Shown one piece after another: positions 27,212 through 35,109 of a stretch of DNA of 64,000 nucleotides. The position numbers and the translations under genes are program-made. The notes under the pieces are model-generated. The model saw only the letters and a program-made list of their open reading frames with translations. It was not told the origin of the DNA and made no database searches. Where the stretch lies: NCBI GenBank assembly GCA_902595805.1, contig CACJRM010000003.1, forward strand, positions 1 to 64,000, in the 5' to 3' direction. How positions within the stretch are numbered: the first letter of the stretch is position 1; each line of letters begins with the position of its first letter. This stretch comes from an uncultured Alphaproteobacteria bacterium (GTDB lineage Bacteria > Pseudomonadota > Alphaproteobacteria > HIMB59 > GCA-002718135).

Positions 27212-28628
27212 ATGATCTTTCTAGAGATACAGCGGCATTAAAAACTTGTTGTTCATCAAAGTGTTTTCCTAATATTTGAATACCTAGTGGTAAATTATTT
27301 TTATCTTTCCCAAAGGGAATGGAAATACCAGGTAAGCCTGCTAAAGAAGCAGGAACCGTAAACACATCATTTAAATACATTTTGATAGGGTCATTTTGTT
27401 TTTCATTTAAAGGGAATGCAGCACTTGGGGCAGTAGGAGTAACTATAAAATCACACTCTTTAAAAGCTTTATTAAAATCATCGGCTATTAATTTTCTTAC
27501 TTTTTGTGCCTTCAGATAATATGCATCATAATATCCTGCAGATAATACGTATGTTCCTATTAAAATTCTTCTTTTTACTTCTCTTCCAAAACCTTGAGCT
27601 CTTGTATTTTCATACATTTCATCAAGAGAATCAATTTCTTCCGATCTAAAACCATATTTTACTCCATCATAACGAGCTAAATTTGAGGAAGCTTCAGCAG
27701 GAGCAATTATATAATAAGTAGGAAGTGCATATTTAGTATGAGGAAGTGAAATATTTTTAATTTTAACACCTTTTTTCTCTAAAACCTTGATAGCATCTTC
27801 CCATATCTGACTTATTTCCATTGGTGTACCATCAATAGAATACTCCTTTGGTATACCAACAGTTTTCCCATTTAGATCATCATCTAAATTTTCAAAATAA
27901 TTTGGAATATCTACTTTAGCACTTGTACTATCTCTTTGATCAAACCCAGCTATTGATTGTAATAATATTGATGCATCTTCAACATTATGAGAAAAAATTC
28001 CTGCTTGATCCAAACTAGATGCAAATGCAGCTATACCCCATCGTGAACATAAACCATATGTTGGTTTGATACCAACAACACCACAAAAGCTGGCTGGCTG
28101 TCTTATTGATCCACCTGTATCTGTTCCAGTTGCCCCTAAACATAAATCTGCAGCAACTGCGGCCGCGGAACCACCAGAAGATCCACCAGGAGCTAAAGGC
28201 TCATTCTCTTTTGATAGGGGATTAATTGTATTTCCAAAAAAACTTGTATTAGTAGCTGAGCCCATAGCAAACTCATCTAAATTTGTTTTTCCAACAAAAA
28301 TAGATCCTTCATCTAATAATTTTTGAGTAACAAATGATTCATAAGTTGGATTAAAATTTTCTAAAATCTTTGAAGCTGCAGTTGTAGGCATACTTTTAGT
28401 ACAAAATAGATCCTTGATTGCAATTGGAATACCTTTTAATTTTTTTGCTGAATTATCATTCTCTAAGTTATCTATCTGCTTTAAAACATTCTCTTCGCTA
28501 AAATGAATAAAAATATTTAAGTTTTCATTTTCCTTAACTCTTTTTAAGTAATCCTGATTTAATTCTCTTATTGATATTTTTTTTGTATCGAGATCTTTTA
28601 AGGTTTGTTTCAAAGATGATTTAGACAT
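27204..28628 (-). CDS. gatA: Asp-tRNA(Asn)/Glu-tRNA(Gln) amidotransferase subunit A
   Basis: GatA is the amidase subunit that releases ammonia from glutamine or asparagine. The amidase signature has the catalytic Lys in PIAIKDLFC, the Ser loop [16 protein letters not shown], and the second Ser in [16 protein letters not shown]. The product has 474 residues, slightly short but complete. Its start shares one base with the gatC stop, so the order gatC-gatA-gatB is fully coupled. Confidence 0.98.
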   Translation of the reverse strand: MSKSSLKQTLKDLDTKKISIRELNQDYLKRVKENENLNIFIHFSEENVLKQIDNLENDNSAKKLKGIPIAIKDLFCTKSMPTTAASKILENFNPTYESFVTQKLLDEGSIFVGKTNLDEFAMGSATNTSFFGNTINPLSKENEPLAPGGSSGGSAAAVAADLCLGATGTDTGGSIRQPASFCGVVGIKPTYGLCSRWGIAAFASSLDQAGIFSHNVEDASILLQSIAGFDQRDSTSAKVDIPNYFENLDDDLNGKTVGIPKEYSIDGTPMEISQIWEDAIKVLEKKGVKIKNISLPHTKYALPTYYIIAPAEASSNLARYDGVKYGFRSEEIDSLDEMYENTRAQGFGREVKRRILIGTYVLSAGYYDAYYLKAQKVRKLIADDFNKAFKECDFIVTPTAPSAAFPLNEKQNDPIKMYLNDVFTVPASLAGLPGISIPFGKDKNNLPLGIQILGKHFDEQQVFNAAVSLERSYE

Positions 28629-28915
28629 TATTCTACCACCTTTGGTACTGCAAAAAAACCTTCGAGTTTATCAGGAGCGTTTTCAAGAATTTCCTCACTA
28701 GAATTAGTATCATTAGATATATCTTCTCTTTTAGGTAAAATTGATGATGATATGTTACTTAACGGTTCTACATTTTCAGTATTAACTTCATTTAATTGCT
28801 CTACCCAGTCCAAAATGGAATTAAGATCCTTAATATAATCTTCAGATTCTTTATCATCTAACTTTATTCTAGATAGACGAGCAATTTTATTTATTGTATT
28901 TTTATCAATCTTCAA
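28628..28915 (-). CDS. gatC: Asp-tRNA(Asn)/Glu-tRNA(Gln) amidotransferase subunit C (TTG start)
   Basis: GatC is a 95-residue clamp joining GatA and GatB. Family marks are the N-terminal NKIARLSRIKL, LNSILDWVEQLNEVNTENVEPL and the C-terminal helix LENAPDKLEGFFAVPKVVE. The start is TTG at 28915-28913, as no ATG lies in frame nearby; GGAG sits 8 bases upstream (28927-28924) and supports it. It heads the gatCAB unit and is divergent from ruvX, whose ATG is only 17 bases away. Confidence 0.94.
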   Translation of the reverse strand: MKIDKNTINKIARLSRIKLDDKESEDYIKDLNSILDWVEQLNEVNTENVEPLSNISSSILPKREDISNDTNSSEEILENAPDKLEGFFAVPKVVE

Positions 28916-28923
28916 TTTATGAG

Positions 28924-28927
28924 CTCC
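28924..28927 (-). promoter_or_regulatory. Ribosome binding site of gatC (GGAG)
   Basis: The minus strand reads GGAG 8 bases before the TTG at 28915. It selects this unusual start codon and lies 6 bases from the divergent ruvX ATG, so the two 5' regions occupy the same DNA. Confidence 0.6.
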
Positions 28928-28932
28928 ATTAT

Positions 28933-29391
28933 ATGAATGATCAAAATAATTTAATCGTTGGCCTTAATACATCACAAATACTTGTAGGTCTAGACCTAGG
29001 AACTAAAACGATTGGTGTTGCAGTAAGCGATAGATCAAAAATAATCGCTACACCTCTTTCAATTATCCAAAGAAAAGGAACTAATAAAGATTTAATTATC
29101 ATGAAAGATATTTTGAAAGAGTATGAAATTGGAGGATTTATTCTTGGTCTGCCTATTAGCCTGGATAATAGTGAAAACAAACAAAGCCAATTAGTAAGAG
29201 ATTTTAATATTAATCTTCAAACCTTTTTTAAGAAACCTACAGCTCTTTGGGATGAAAGATTTTCATCAGATGTAATCTTTAAAGAAATGAGAAAGGCCGA
29301 TTTGAGTAAAACAAAGATAAAAATTAAACTTGATCAACAATCGGCTGCCTATATCTTACAAGGATATTTAGATAGATATAGAAATAATTAA
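28933..29391 (+). CDS. ruvX: Holliday junction resolvase-like protein / pre-16S rRNA nuclease RuvX (YqgF)
   Basis: YqgF/RuvX proteins are RNase H-fold nucleases that finish the 5' end of 16S rRNA. Visible motifs are the first acidic strand VGLDLGTKTIGVAVSD, FILGLPISLDNSE, and WDERFSSDVIF with the second acidic site; the C-terminal DQQSAAYILQGYLD supplies the last Asp. The ATG at 28933 is chosen over an upstream TTG at 28894 because the earlier part lies inside gatC and has no family match. This gives 152 residues. It precedes pyrB, as in other alphaproteobacteria. Confidence 0.92.
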   Translation: MNDQNNLIVGLNTSQILVGLDLGTKTIGVAVSDRSKIIATPLSIIQRKGTNKDLIIMKDILKEYEIGGFILGLPISLDNSENKQSQLVRDFNINLQTFFKKPTALWDERFSSDVIFKEMRKADLSKTKIKIKLDQQSAAYILQGYLDRYRNN

Positions 29392-29400
29392 TAAATTAGT

Positions 29401-29429
29401 TTACACATACTTACACATTATTGACACAT
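29401..29429. repeat. Three helically phased direct repeats T(T/G)ACACAT upstream of the pyrB frame
   Basis: TTACACAT occurs at 29401-29408 and 29411-29418, and TGACACAT at 29422-29429, so the copies begin 10 and 11 bases apart, one DNA turn each. They fill the 29-base gap between the ruvX stop and the ATG of the pyrB-containing frame. The last copy also contains TTGACA (29421-29426), a perfect sigma-70 -35 element, but no good -10 follows. They could be operator iterons or remnants of recombinase arm sites. Confidence 0.6.
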
Positions 29430-29639
29430 ATGAATTCAAAGCTACTTAAATCAGGACACATAAAATTATATAAAAGAGAAAATTCAAAATATTGGCAAAT
29501 GAAAGTGAAAATGCCAAAATTAAAAGCAATCAGATCATCTACAGGTTCAAAAATTCTTAAAGATGCAGAAAAAATAGCTTTAAAATATTATTCATCAATT
29601 TCTTCAAAAACAAATATCAAATTAAAAAGGAGTAAAAAT
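29430..29639 (+). pseudogene. Tyrosine-recombinase N-terminal arm-binding-like domain, in frame with pyrB
   Basis: These 70 codons translate to a lysine-rich segment with GHIKLYKRENSKYWQMKVKM, a short turn, IRSSTGSKI and KDAEKIALKYYSSI. That is the pattern of the three-stranded-sheet-plus-helix arm-binding domain at the N-terminus of phage integrases: xLYKRxxSKYWQxR, then RxSTGT, then a DAExxAxxYY helix. The core-binding and catalytic domains (Arg...His-x-x-Arg...Tyr) do not follow; aspartate carbamoyltransferase does, in the same frame with no stop. It may be a translated extension of PyrB or an untranslated remnant of an integrase gene. Confidence 0.65.
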
Positions 29640-30575
29640 ATTTTTAAAAAAATTCATTTAGTAGAAACAGCTGATTTAACCAAGAAAGAAATTGAGCACA
29701 TTTTAGATGAATCTAAAAAATATATAACTTTTAATAAAAGGAAAATTAAAAAAATTAATGTTTTAGAAGGAAGAACAATATTTAATCTTTTTTTTGAAGA
29801 TTCAACAAGAACAAGAACAAGTTTTGAAGTTGCTGCTAAAAGGCTGGGAGCAGATCTCATTAATGTAGTGGTAAAAGATAGTTCTATTAATAAAGGTGAG
29901 ACCTTACTCGATACTATGACTACTATTAATTCAATGAATCCTGACGTTTTAATTGTCAGACATCCAGAGGAAGGAATTAGTAAAAAAATTTCAGAAACAG
30001 TAGATGCGTCTGTAATTAACGCTGGTGATGGTAGTCATGAGCATCCCACACAAGCGTTATTAGATGCACTTACTATAAAAAATAAATTTGAAAATTTTGC
30101 AAAATTAAAAATTGCTATATGCGGGGATATTTTACATAGTCGTGTTGCTCGATCAAACATAATCATACTATCAAAGTTAGGTGCAAAAATAAATGTTATT
30201 GGGCCTAAAGAATGGTTACCAAAAAGTTTAAATAAACTACCTGTGAACGTTTATACAGAAATGAAAAAGGGATTGCAGAATTGTGATATTGTTATGATGC
30301 TACGTATTCAAAAAGAAAGAATAGTTGGGAAAATAATGCCAAATCAAAAGACTTATTTTAAAAAGTATGGTTTAGATTACAATAAACTTAAATATGCAAA
30401 AAAAAATGCTTTCGTTATGCATCCAGGTCCAATGAACCGTGGTGTAGAAATAGACTCCAAACTTGCCGATGACGTCACGAGGAGCTTAATACAAGAACAG
30501 GTCGCTATGGGTGTTGCAGTACGAATGGCATGCTTAGACTTAATTATTAAAAACAAAGATGACTTTAGTAAGTAG
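29430..30575 (+). CDS. pyrB: Aspartate carbamoyltransferase catalytic chain with an integrase-like N-terminal extension
   Basis: PyrB condenses carbamoyl phosphate and aspartate in pyrimidine synthesis. The enzyme proper starts at KKIHLVETADLTKKEIEHIL and holds the carbamoyl-phosphate loop LFFEDSTRTRTSFE, DSSINKGETLLDT, NAGDGSHEHPTQALLDALT, AICGDILHSRVARSN, MMLRIQKER and HPGPMNRGVEID, all intact. From the ATG at 29430 the frame is 381 codons, some 70 more than usual, and the extra part resembles a recombinase domain. An alternative start is ATT 29640-29642, 7 bases after AAGGAG, which would give a normal-length protein. It overlaps plsY by 17 bases; pyrC does not follow. Confidence 0.93.
   Translation: MNSKLLKSGHIKLYKRENSKYWQMKVKMPKLKAIRSSTGSKILKDAEKIALKYYSSISSKTNIKLKRSKNIFKKIHLVETADLTKKEIEHILDESKKYITFNKRKIKKINVLEGRTIFNLFFEDSTRTRTSFEVAAKRLGADLINVVVKDSSINKGETLLDTMTTINSMNPDVLIVRHPEEGISKKISETVDASVINAGDGSHEHPTQALLDALTIKNKFENFAKLKIAICGDILHSRVARSNIIILSKLGAKINVIGPKEWLPKSLNKLPVNVYTEMKKGLQNCDIVMMLRIQKERIVGKIMPNQKTYFKKYGLDYNKLKYAKKNAFVMHPGPMNRGVEIDSKLADDVTRSLIQEQVAMGVAVRMACLDLIIKNKDDFSK
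29627..29632 (+). promoter_or_regulatory. Internal Shine-Dalgarno (AAGGAG) at the expected pyrB start
   Basis: AAGGAG lies inside the long pyrB frame, exactly where the family N-terminus should begin. The in-frame codon 7 bases downstream is ATT (29640), not ATG, GTG or TTG. It suggests that pyrB initiates, or once initiated, here. Confidence 0.5.
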
Positions 30576-31164
30576 TTTATCATTCATCATATTGTTTTAT
30601 GTAATAGGATCATTACCCTTTGCATTGATTTTTACAAAATTATTTGGCTTGGGAGATATTAGAAAGGTTGGTTCTGGAAATGTAGGTGCAACAAATGTTT
30701 TAAGAACAGGAAATAAATTTGTAGCATTCATTGTTCTTTGTTTTGATATTTTTAAAGGCTTTCTTCCGTTCCTCATTTTACAAATGTATTTTCAAGATAT
30801 TTCTTTATTGAATACAATACTTCTCTGTCACTTTGCCATATTAGGTCACATTTATCCTGTCTGGTTGAAATTTAAAGGTGGAAAAGGTGTTGCAACGTAT
30901 ATTGGTTTCTTATTTGGTCTTAATCCTTACATTGCAATTTTATTTTTATTAGTATGGCTTGTTACTGCTTTTGTAAGTAAATACTCTTCTCTTGGATCTT
31001 TAATTGGAATTTTAGTAGCTCCAGCTTATTATATTTTTATTAATTTTAATTTTTATATTCTAATTTTCTTTATTTATTTAACTTTAATTATTTATCTTAA
31101 ACACACAGAAAACATTAAAAGACTCGTAAACAAAACTGAAAGTAAAATTAAATTATCCAAGTAA
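30559..31164 (+). CDS. plsY: Acyl-phosphate glycerol-3-phosphate acyltransferase
   Basis: PlsY is the membrane enzyme that acylates glycerol 3-phosphate with acyl-phosphate, the first step of phospholipid synthesis. In 201 residues it has five or so membrane segments and the three PlsY motifs: YVIGSLPFALIFTKL with IRKVGSGNVGATNVLRTG, HIYPVWLKFKGGKGVATYIG, and KYSSLGSLIG. The start ATG overlaps the pyrB end. In many relatives dprA lies between plsY and topA; here topA follows at once. Confidence 0.96.
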   Translation: MTLVSSLSFIILFYVIGSLPFALIFTKLFGLGDIRKVGSGNVGATNVLRTGNKFVAFIVLCFDIFKGFLPFLILQMYFQDISLLNTILLCHFAILGHIYPVWLKFKGGKGVATYIGFLFGLNPYIAILFLLVWLVTAFVSKYSSLGSLIGILVAPAYYIFINFNFYILIFFIYLTLIIYLKHTENIKRLVNKTESKIKLSK

Positions 31165-31229
31165 AAATATACTTTTTTTTAAAATTTCTTGACGAATTAT
31201 CTTTAAACTGAAATTTGGGGCCAAAATTT

Positions 31230-33755
31230 ATGAATGTATTAATTGTTGAATCACCATCAAAGGCAAAGTCTATTAATAAATATTTAGGCTCTGACTTCAA
31301 AGTTCTCGCAAGTGTGGGACATGTTCGAGATTTATCAGCAAAAAATGATGCGATAGATACTGAAAATGATTTCCAAATGAAATGGGAAACCAGTGATCGT
31401 GGAAAAAAAGTGATAAAAGAAATAACAGATGCAGCAAAAAAATCTGAAAATTTATATCTAGCTACTGACCCCGACCGCGAAGGTGAAGCCATAGCTTGGC
31501 ATGTAGAAAAACTACTTAGAGATAATTCATCACTTTCAAAATTAAATATTCACCGTGTTACATTTAATGAAATTACAAAAAATGCAGTTCTTGATAGTCT
31601 TAAAGAGCCAAGAGAAATAGATGAAAATTTAGTAAATGCTTATCTTGCAAGAAGAGCGTTAGATTTTCTTGTTGGTTTTACACTTTCTCCAGTGCTATGG
31701 AGAAAGTTACCAGGTTCAAAATCAGCGGGTAGAGTTCAATCTGTAGCCTTAAGAATAATTAGTGAGAGAGAACTTGAAATAGAAAAATTTATTCCACAAG
31801 AATATTGGTCTTTACAAGGAGAGTTTAGAAATAAAGAAGATAAAATTATTAATTCCAGACTTACAGTTTATGATGGGAAAAAAGTAGATAAACTTGATAT
31901 TAAAAATGAGAGTGAGGCGACAAAAATTTTTAATGATATTAAAAATTCTACTTTCACTGTTGGAAATATTACTAAAAAAGAAGCTAGGAGAAATCCCTAC
32001 CCTGCTTTTACTACATCTACAATGCAAATTGAATCTAGTCGTAAACTTGGTCTTAGTGCGAGTCAAACAATGCGCACAGCTCAACGCCTTTATGAAGGAA
32101 CAGACATTAAAGGAGAAACAACTGGCTTAATAACTTATATGCGTACAGACAGTGTCGTCATGTCAAAAGAAGCCATTAACCAAGTTCGAGGTTTTGTTAC
32201 TGATAATTATGGTGCAAACTATTTACCAGAAGCGCCAAGAGTTTATAAATCTAAGGCGAAAAATGCCCAAGAAGCACATGAATGTATTAGGCCAACAAAT
32301 ATTTACCTAACACCAAAAGATATTAAGCAATACATTACCTTAGAAGAATATAAGCTATATGAAATTATTTGGCAAAGAGCGGTAAGTTCACAAATGGCGA
32401 GTGCTGTATTAGATCAAGTAGCTGTTGATATTACAAACGAAGATAAAAAAATTGTTTTACGAGCAAATGGATCAACAATTAAGTTTCCTGGGATGTACAA
32501 AGTTTATCAAGAAGCTAAAGATGATGACAAAGATGAAGAAAAAGAAACAATTCTTCCTGCTATGAGTGAAGGAGAGAGTTTAAATCTCAAAGAAGTTGAA
32601 AAGACACAACATTTTACCTCCCCTCCTCCTCGTTACACCGAAGCTAGCTTAGTTAAAAAACTTGAAGAACTTGGTATTGGTAGACCATCTACCTATGCTT
32701 CTATTATTAAAGTTCTACAAGATAGAGATTATGTAATTTTAGATAAAAAACGTTTTAATCCTCATGATAGAGGACGAATAGTATCGATATTTTTAGAGAA
32801 ATATTTTAATCAATATGTCGAATATGATTTTACTGCTGATCTTGAAAATCAACTTGATGAAATTTCTGATGGTAAGCTTGATTGGAAAGAAGTTCTAAGA
32901 AAATTTTGGGAAACATTTAAACAACTTTGCGATGAAACTGTAGGCAAATCAAATAGAGAGGTCATTGATGTGTTAGATGAAGCACTAGGTCCACATTTCT
33001 TTCCACCAAACGGAGCAGATGAAAAAAGGAAATGTCCAACCTGTGATAATGGAAGATTAGGAATTAAAGTTGGAAAGTTTGGAGGATTTATTGGCTGCTC
33101 TAATTATCCTGATTGCAAATATACAGTTCAGTTTAATCAATTAAACGATAAAGATGGCGCTGCTCTTAGCGGACCAAAAGAAATTGGTATTTATCCTGAA
33201 ACAGGAGAAATGATTACTCTTCGAAAAGGTCCTTATGGATTTTATATGCAAGTTGGTGAAGGGACAAAAGAAAAGAAACCAAAAAGAGTTTCTATTCCTA
33301 AAAATTTTGAACCAGATGAAATAGGATTAAACACAGCAATCCAACTACTTGGCTTACCACGTAAATTAGGATTTCATCCGGAAACTAACAAAACGGTTAG
33401 TGCCGGTATTGGAATGTATGGACCATATATTTTGCATGATAAAAAATATAAAGCTCTCGAAAAAACAGATAATATCCTTGATATTGAACTTGAAAGAGCC
33501 ATTGAATTAATTGCTAAACCTACACAGAGAGGTAATGCGACGTTAAAAACATTTGGAGAGCACCCAACAGAAAAGAAAAATATAACCGCCCATGATGGAA
33601 AATTTGGACCATATGTAAAATGTGGAAAAATAAATGCATCAATTCTTGGTGATCAAACAATTGATAGCTTAAAACTAGAAGATGCCATTAGGCTAATTGA
33701 TGAAAGAAAAGCTAAAATGGGTCTCAAAAAAAAGAAAAAAACAGTTAAGAATTGA
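31230..33755 (+). CDS. topA: DNA topoisomerase I
   Basis: TopA relaxes negative supercoils. The 841-residue protein starts with the Toprim strand MNVLIVESPSKAKSINKYLG and has YLATDPDREGEAIAWH, SAGRVQSVALRIISERE, the catalytic Tyr303 in LITYMRTDSV, and RPSTYASIIKVLQDR. One C-terminal zinc ribbon is clear (KCPTCDNGRLGIKVGKFGGF with the CSNYPDCKY half), followed by two topoisomerase C-terminal repeats and a Lys-rich end. The ATG at 31230 is preferred to a TTG five codons earlier because the family begins with this Met. Confidence 0.97.
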   Translation: MNVLIVESPSKAKSINKYLGSDFKVLASVGHVRDLSAKNDAIDTENDFQMKWETSDRGKKVIKEITDAAKKSENLYLATDPDREGEAIAWHVEKLLRDNSSLSKLNIHRVTFNEITKNAVLDSLKEPREIDENLVNAYLARRALDFLVGFTLSPVLWRKLPGSKSAGRVQSVALRIISERELEIEKFIPQEYWSLQGEFRNKEDKIINSRLTVYDGKKVDKLDIKNESEATKIFNDIKNSTFTVGNITKKEARRNPYPAFTTSTMQIESSRKLGLSASQTMRTAQRLYEGTDIKGETTGLITYMRTDSVVMSKEAINQVRGFVTDNYGANYLPEAPRVYKSKAKNAQEAHECIRPTNIYLTPKDIKQYITLEEYKLYEIIWQRAVSSQMASAVLDQVAVDITNEDKKIVLRANGSTIKFPGMYKVYQEAKDDDKDEEKETILPAMSEGESLNLKEVEKTQHFTSPPPRYTEASLVKKLEELGIGRPSTYASIIKVLQDRDYVILDKKRFNPHDRGRIVSIFLEKYFNQYVEYDFTADLENQLDEISDGKLDWKEVLRKFWETFKQLCDETVGKSNREVIDVLDEALGPHFFPPNGADEKRKCPTCDNGRLGIKVGKFGGFIGCSNYPDCKYTVQFNQLNDKDGAALSGPKEIGIYPETGEMITLRKGPYGFYMQVGEGTKEKKPKRVSIPKNFEPDEIGLNTAIQLLGLPRKLGFHPETNKTVSAGIGMYGPYILHDKKYKALEKTDNILDIELERAIELIAKPTQRGNATLKTFGEHPTEKKNITAHDGKFGPYVKCGKINASILGDQTIDSLKLEDAIRLIDERKAKMGLKKKKKTVKN

Positions 33756-33785
33756 ATTAACCTGAAATAGTTTTAAATAGAGAAT

Positions 33786-35108
33786 ATGGCAAAAAATATA
33801 TCTCTTTCAACAATCAAAACTTTCAAAAATAAATTTTTAAGAAATAATAAAAACACAGCTTTAAGAAATGCATTAATAAAAAATGATTTAGCCAATGTTG
33901 CGCTCAATTGGGAAAACTTTAGTCAAATCAATCATAGTTTTTCCAATCTTATTAAAAAAGAACTACCTGCAACAAATCAAATGGCATCAGGTAGATGTTG
34001 GGGATTTGCAGGATTAAATCTTATGCGTTTGCAAGTTGTTGATAGCCTTGAACTAAATACATTTGAGTTTTCACAAAATTATTTCATGTTTTGGGATAAG
34101 TTAGAGAAAGCAAATTATTTTTTAGAGAATATTATTAAATCTAGAGATGAATCATATGAAAGCAGATTAATAACCCATCTTTTAAAAGCGCCAGTGCAAG
34201 ATGGTGGACAATGGGATATGTTTGTAAACTTAATTAATAAGTACGGTGCAGTACCTAAAGACGTAATGCCTGAAACAAATCATAGCAGTAAATCTGGCGC
34301 TATGAATTATATTTTGACTCATAAACTAAGAGAGTTTGCTTCTATACTAAGAAAGAAACCAGCAAAAAATTCTTCAGCTCTTAAAAAAGATATGATGGAA
34401 ACAATCTATAACTTACTTGCAATGTTTCTTGGTCAACCACCAGATGTTATCAATTGGTCTACAAGAAATAAAGATAATAGACATATTGTCATTTCAGACA
34501 TGACACCGATTGATTTCTGCAAAAAATATGCAGATATCAATATCAAAGATAAAGTTTGCTTAATTCACGCTCCAATGAGCAATAAAAAATTTAATACAAT
34601 TTACACGGTTGAATATCTAGGTAACGTTGTTGAAGGACAAATTATTAAATATTTAAATGCAGATATTAAAGAATTAAAAAAATCTGCAATGGACTCAATA
34701 AAAAACAACGAAGCCGTATGGTTTGGTTGTGATGTTGGGAAACGTTTTAGTCGTGATATGGGTGTTCTTGATATGGGGATTTACGACTATGAAAATGTCT
34801 TCCAAACTTCATTTAAGATGAATAAACGAACTCGTTTAGAGTATGGTGATAGTGAAATGACTCATGCCATGCTCTTAACAGGAGTGGATATTAAAAAAAG
34901 AAATTCAACTAAATGGAAAATTGAAAATAGCTGGGGAACGAAAAGTGGTAATCAAGGGTATATGATGATGACAGATGAATGGTTTGATGAATATACCTAT
35001 GAAGTTGTCATCGATAAAAAATATCTAAACAAAAGACTTCTAAAATACTTAGATATGGAACCAATAGCGCTAGCCCCTTGGGATCCAATGGGTGCTTTAG
35101 CTAGATAA
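33786..35108 (+). CDS. pepC: C1B cysteine aminopeptidase (bleomycin hydrolase / PepC family)
   Basis: Members are cytosolic papain-fold aminopeptidases, often hexameric. The triad is intact: Cys71 in TNQMASGRCWGFAG, His360 in DSEMTHAMLLTGV and Asn381 in KIENSWGTKSG. The C-terminus APWDPMGALAR matches the family's C-terminal arm, which reaches into the active site and limits cleavage to N-terminal residues. There is no signal peptide, so it acts in the cytoplasm. At 440 residues the length is normal. A 75-residue protein is encoded 1 base downstream. This family is more usual in Firmicutes and Bacteroidota, so acquisition is possible but not shown. Confidence 0.93.
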   Translation: MAKNISLSTIKTFKNKFLRNNKNTALRNALIKNDLANVALNWENFSQINHSFSNLIKKELPATNQMASGRCWGFAGLNLMRLQVVDSLELNTFEFSQNYFMFWDKLEKANYFLENIIKSRDESYESRLITHLLKAPVQDGGQWDMFVNLINKYGAVPKDVMPETNHSSKSGAMNYILTHKLREFASILRKKPAKNSSALKKDMMETIYNLLAMFLGQPPDVINWSTRNKDNRHIVISDMTPIDFCKKYADINIKDKVCLIHAPMSNKKFNTIYTVEYLGNVVEGQIIKYLNADIKELKKSAMDSIKNNEAVWFGCDVGKRFSRDMGVLDMGIYDYENVFQTSFKMNKRTRLEYGDSEMTHAMLLTGVDIKKRNSTKWKIENSWGTKSGNQGYMMMTDEWFDEYTYEVVIDKKYLNKRLLKYLDMEPIALAPWDPMGALAR

Positions 35109-35109
35109 A

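Noticed and set aside
29421-30575. Complete integrase gene or prophage at pyrB
   Set aside because: Only the N-terminal arm-like part is present; catalytic Arg-His-Arg-Tyr motifs are missing, and no phage genes or att duplication were seen nearby.
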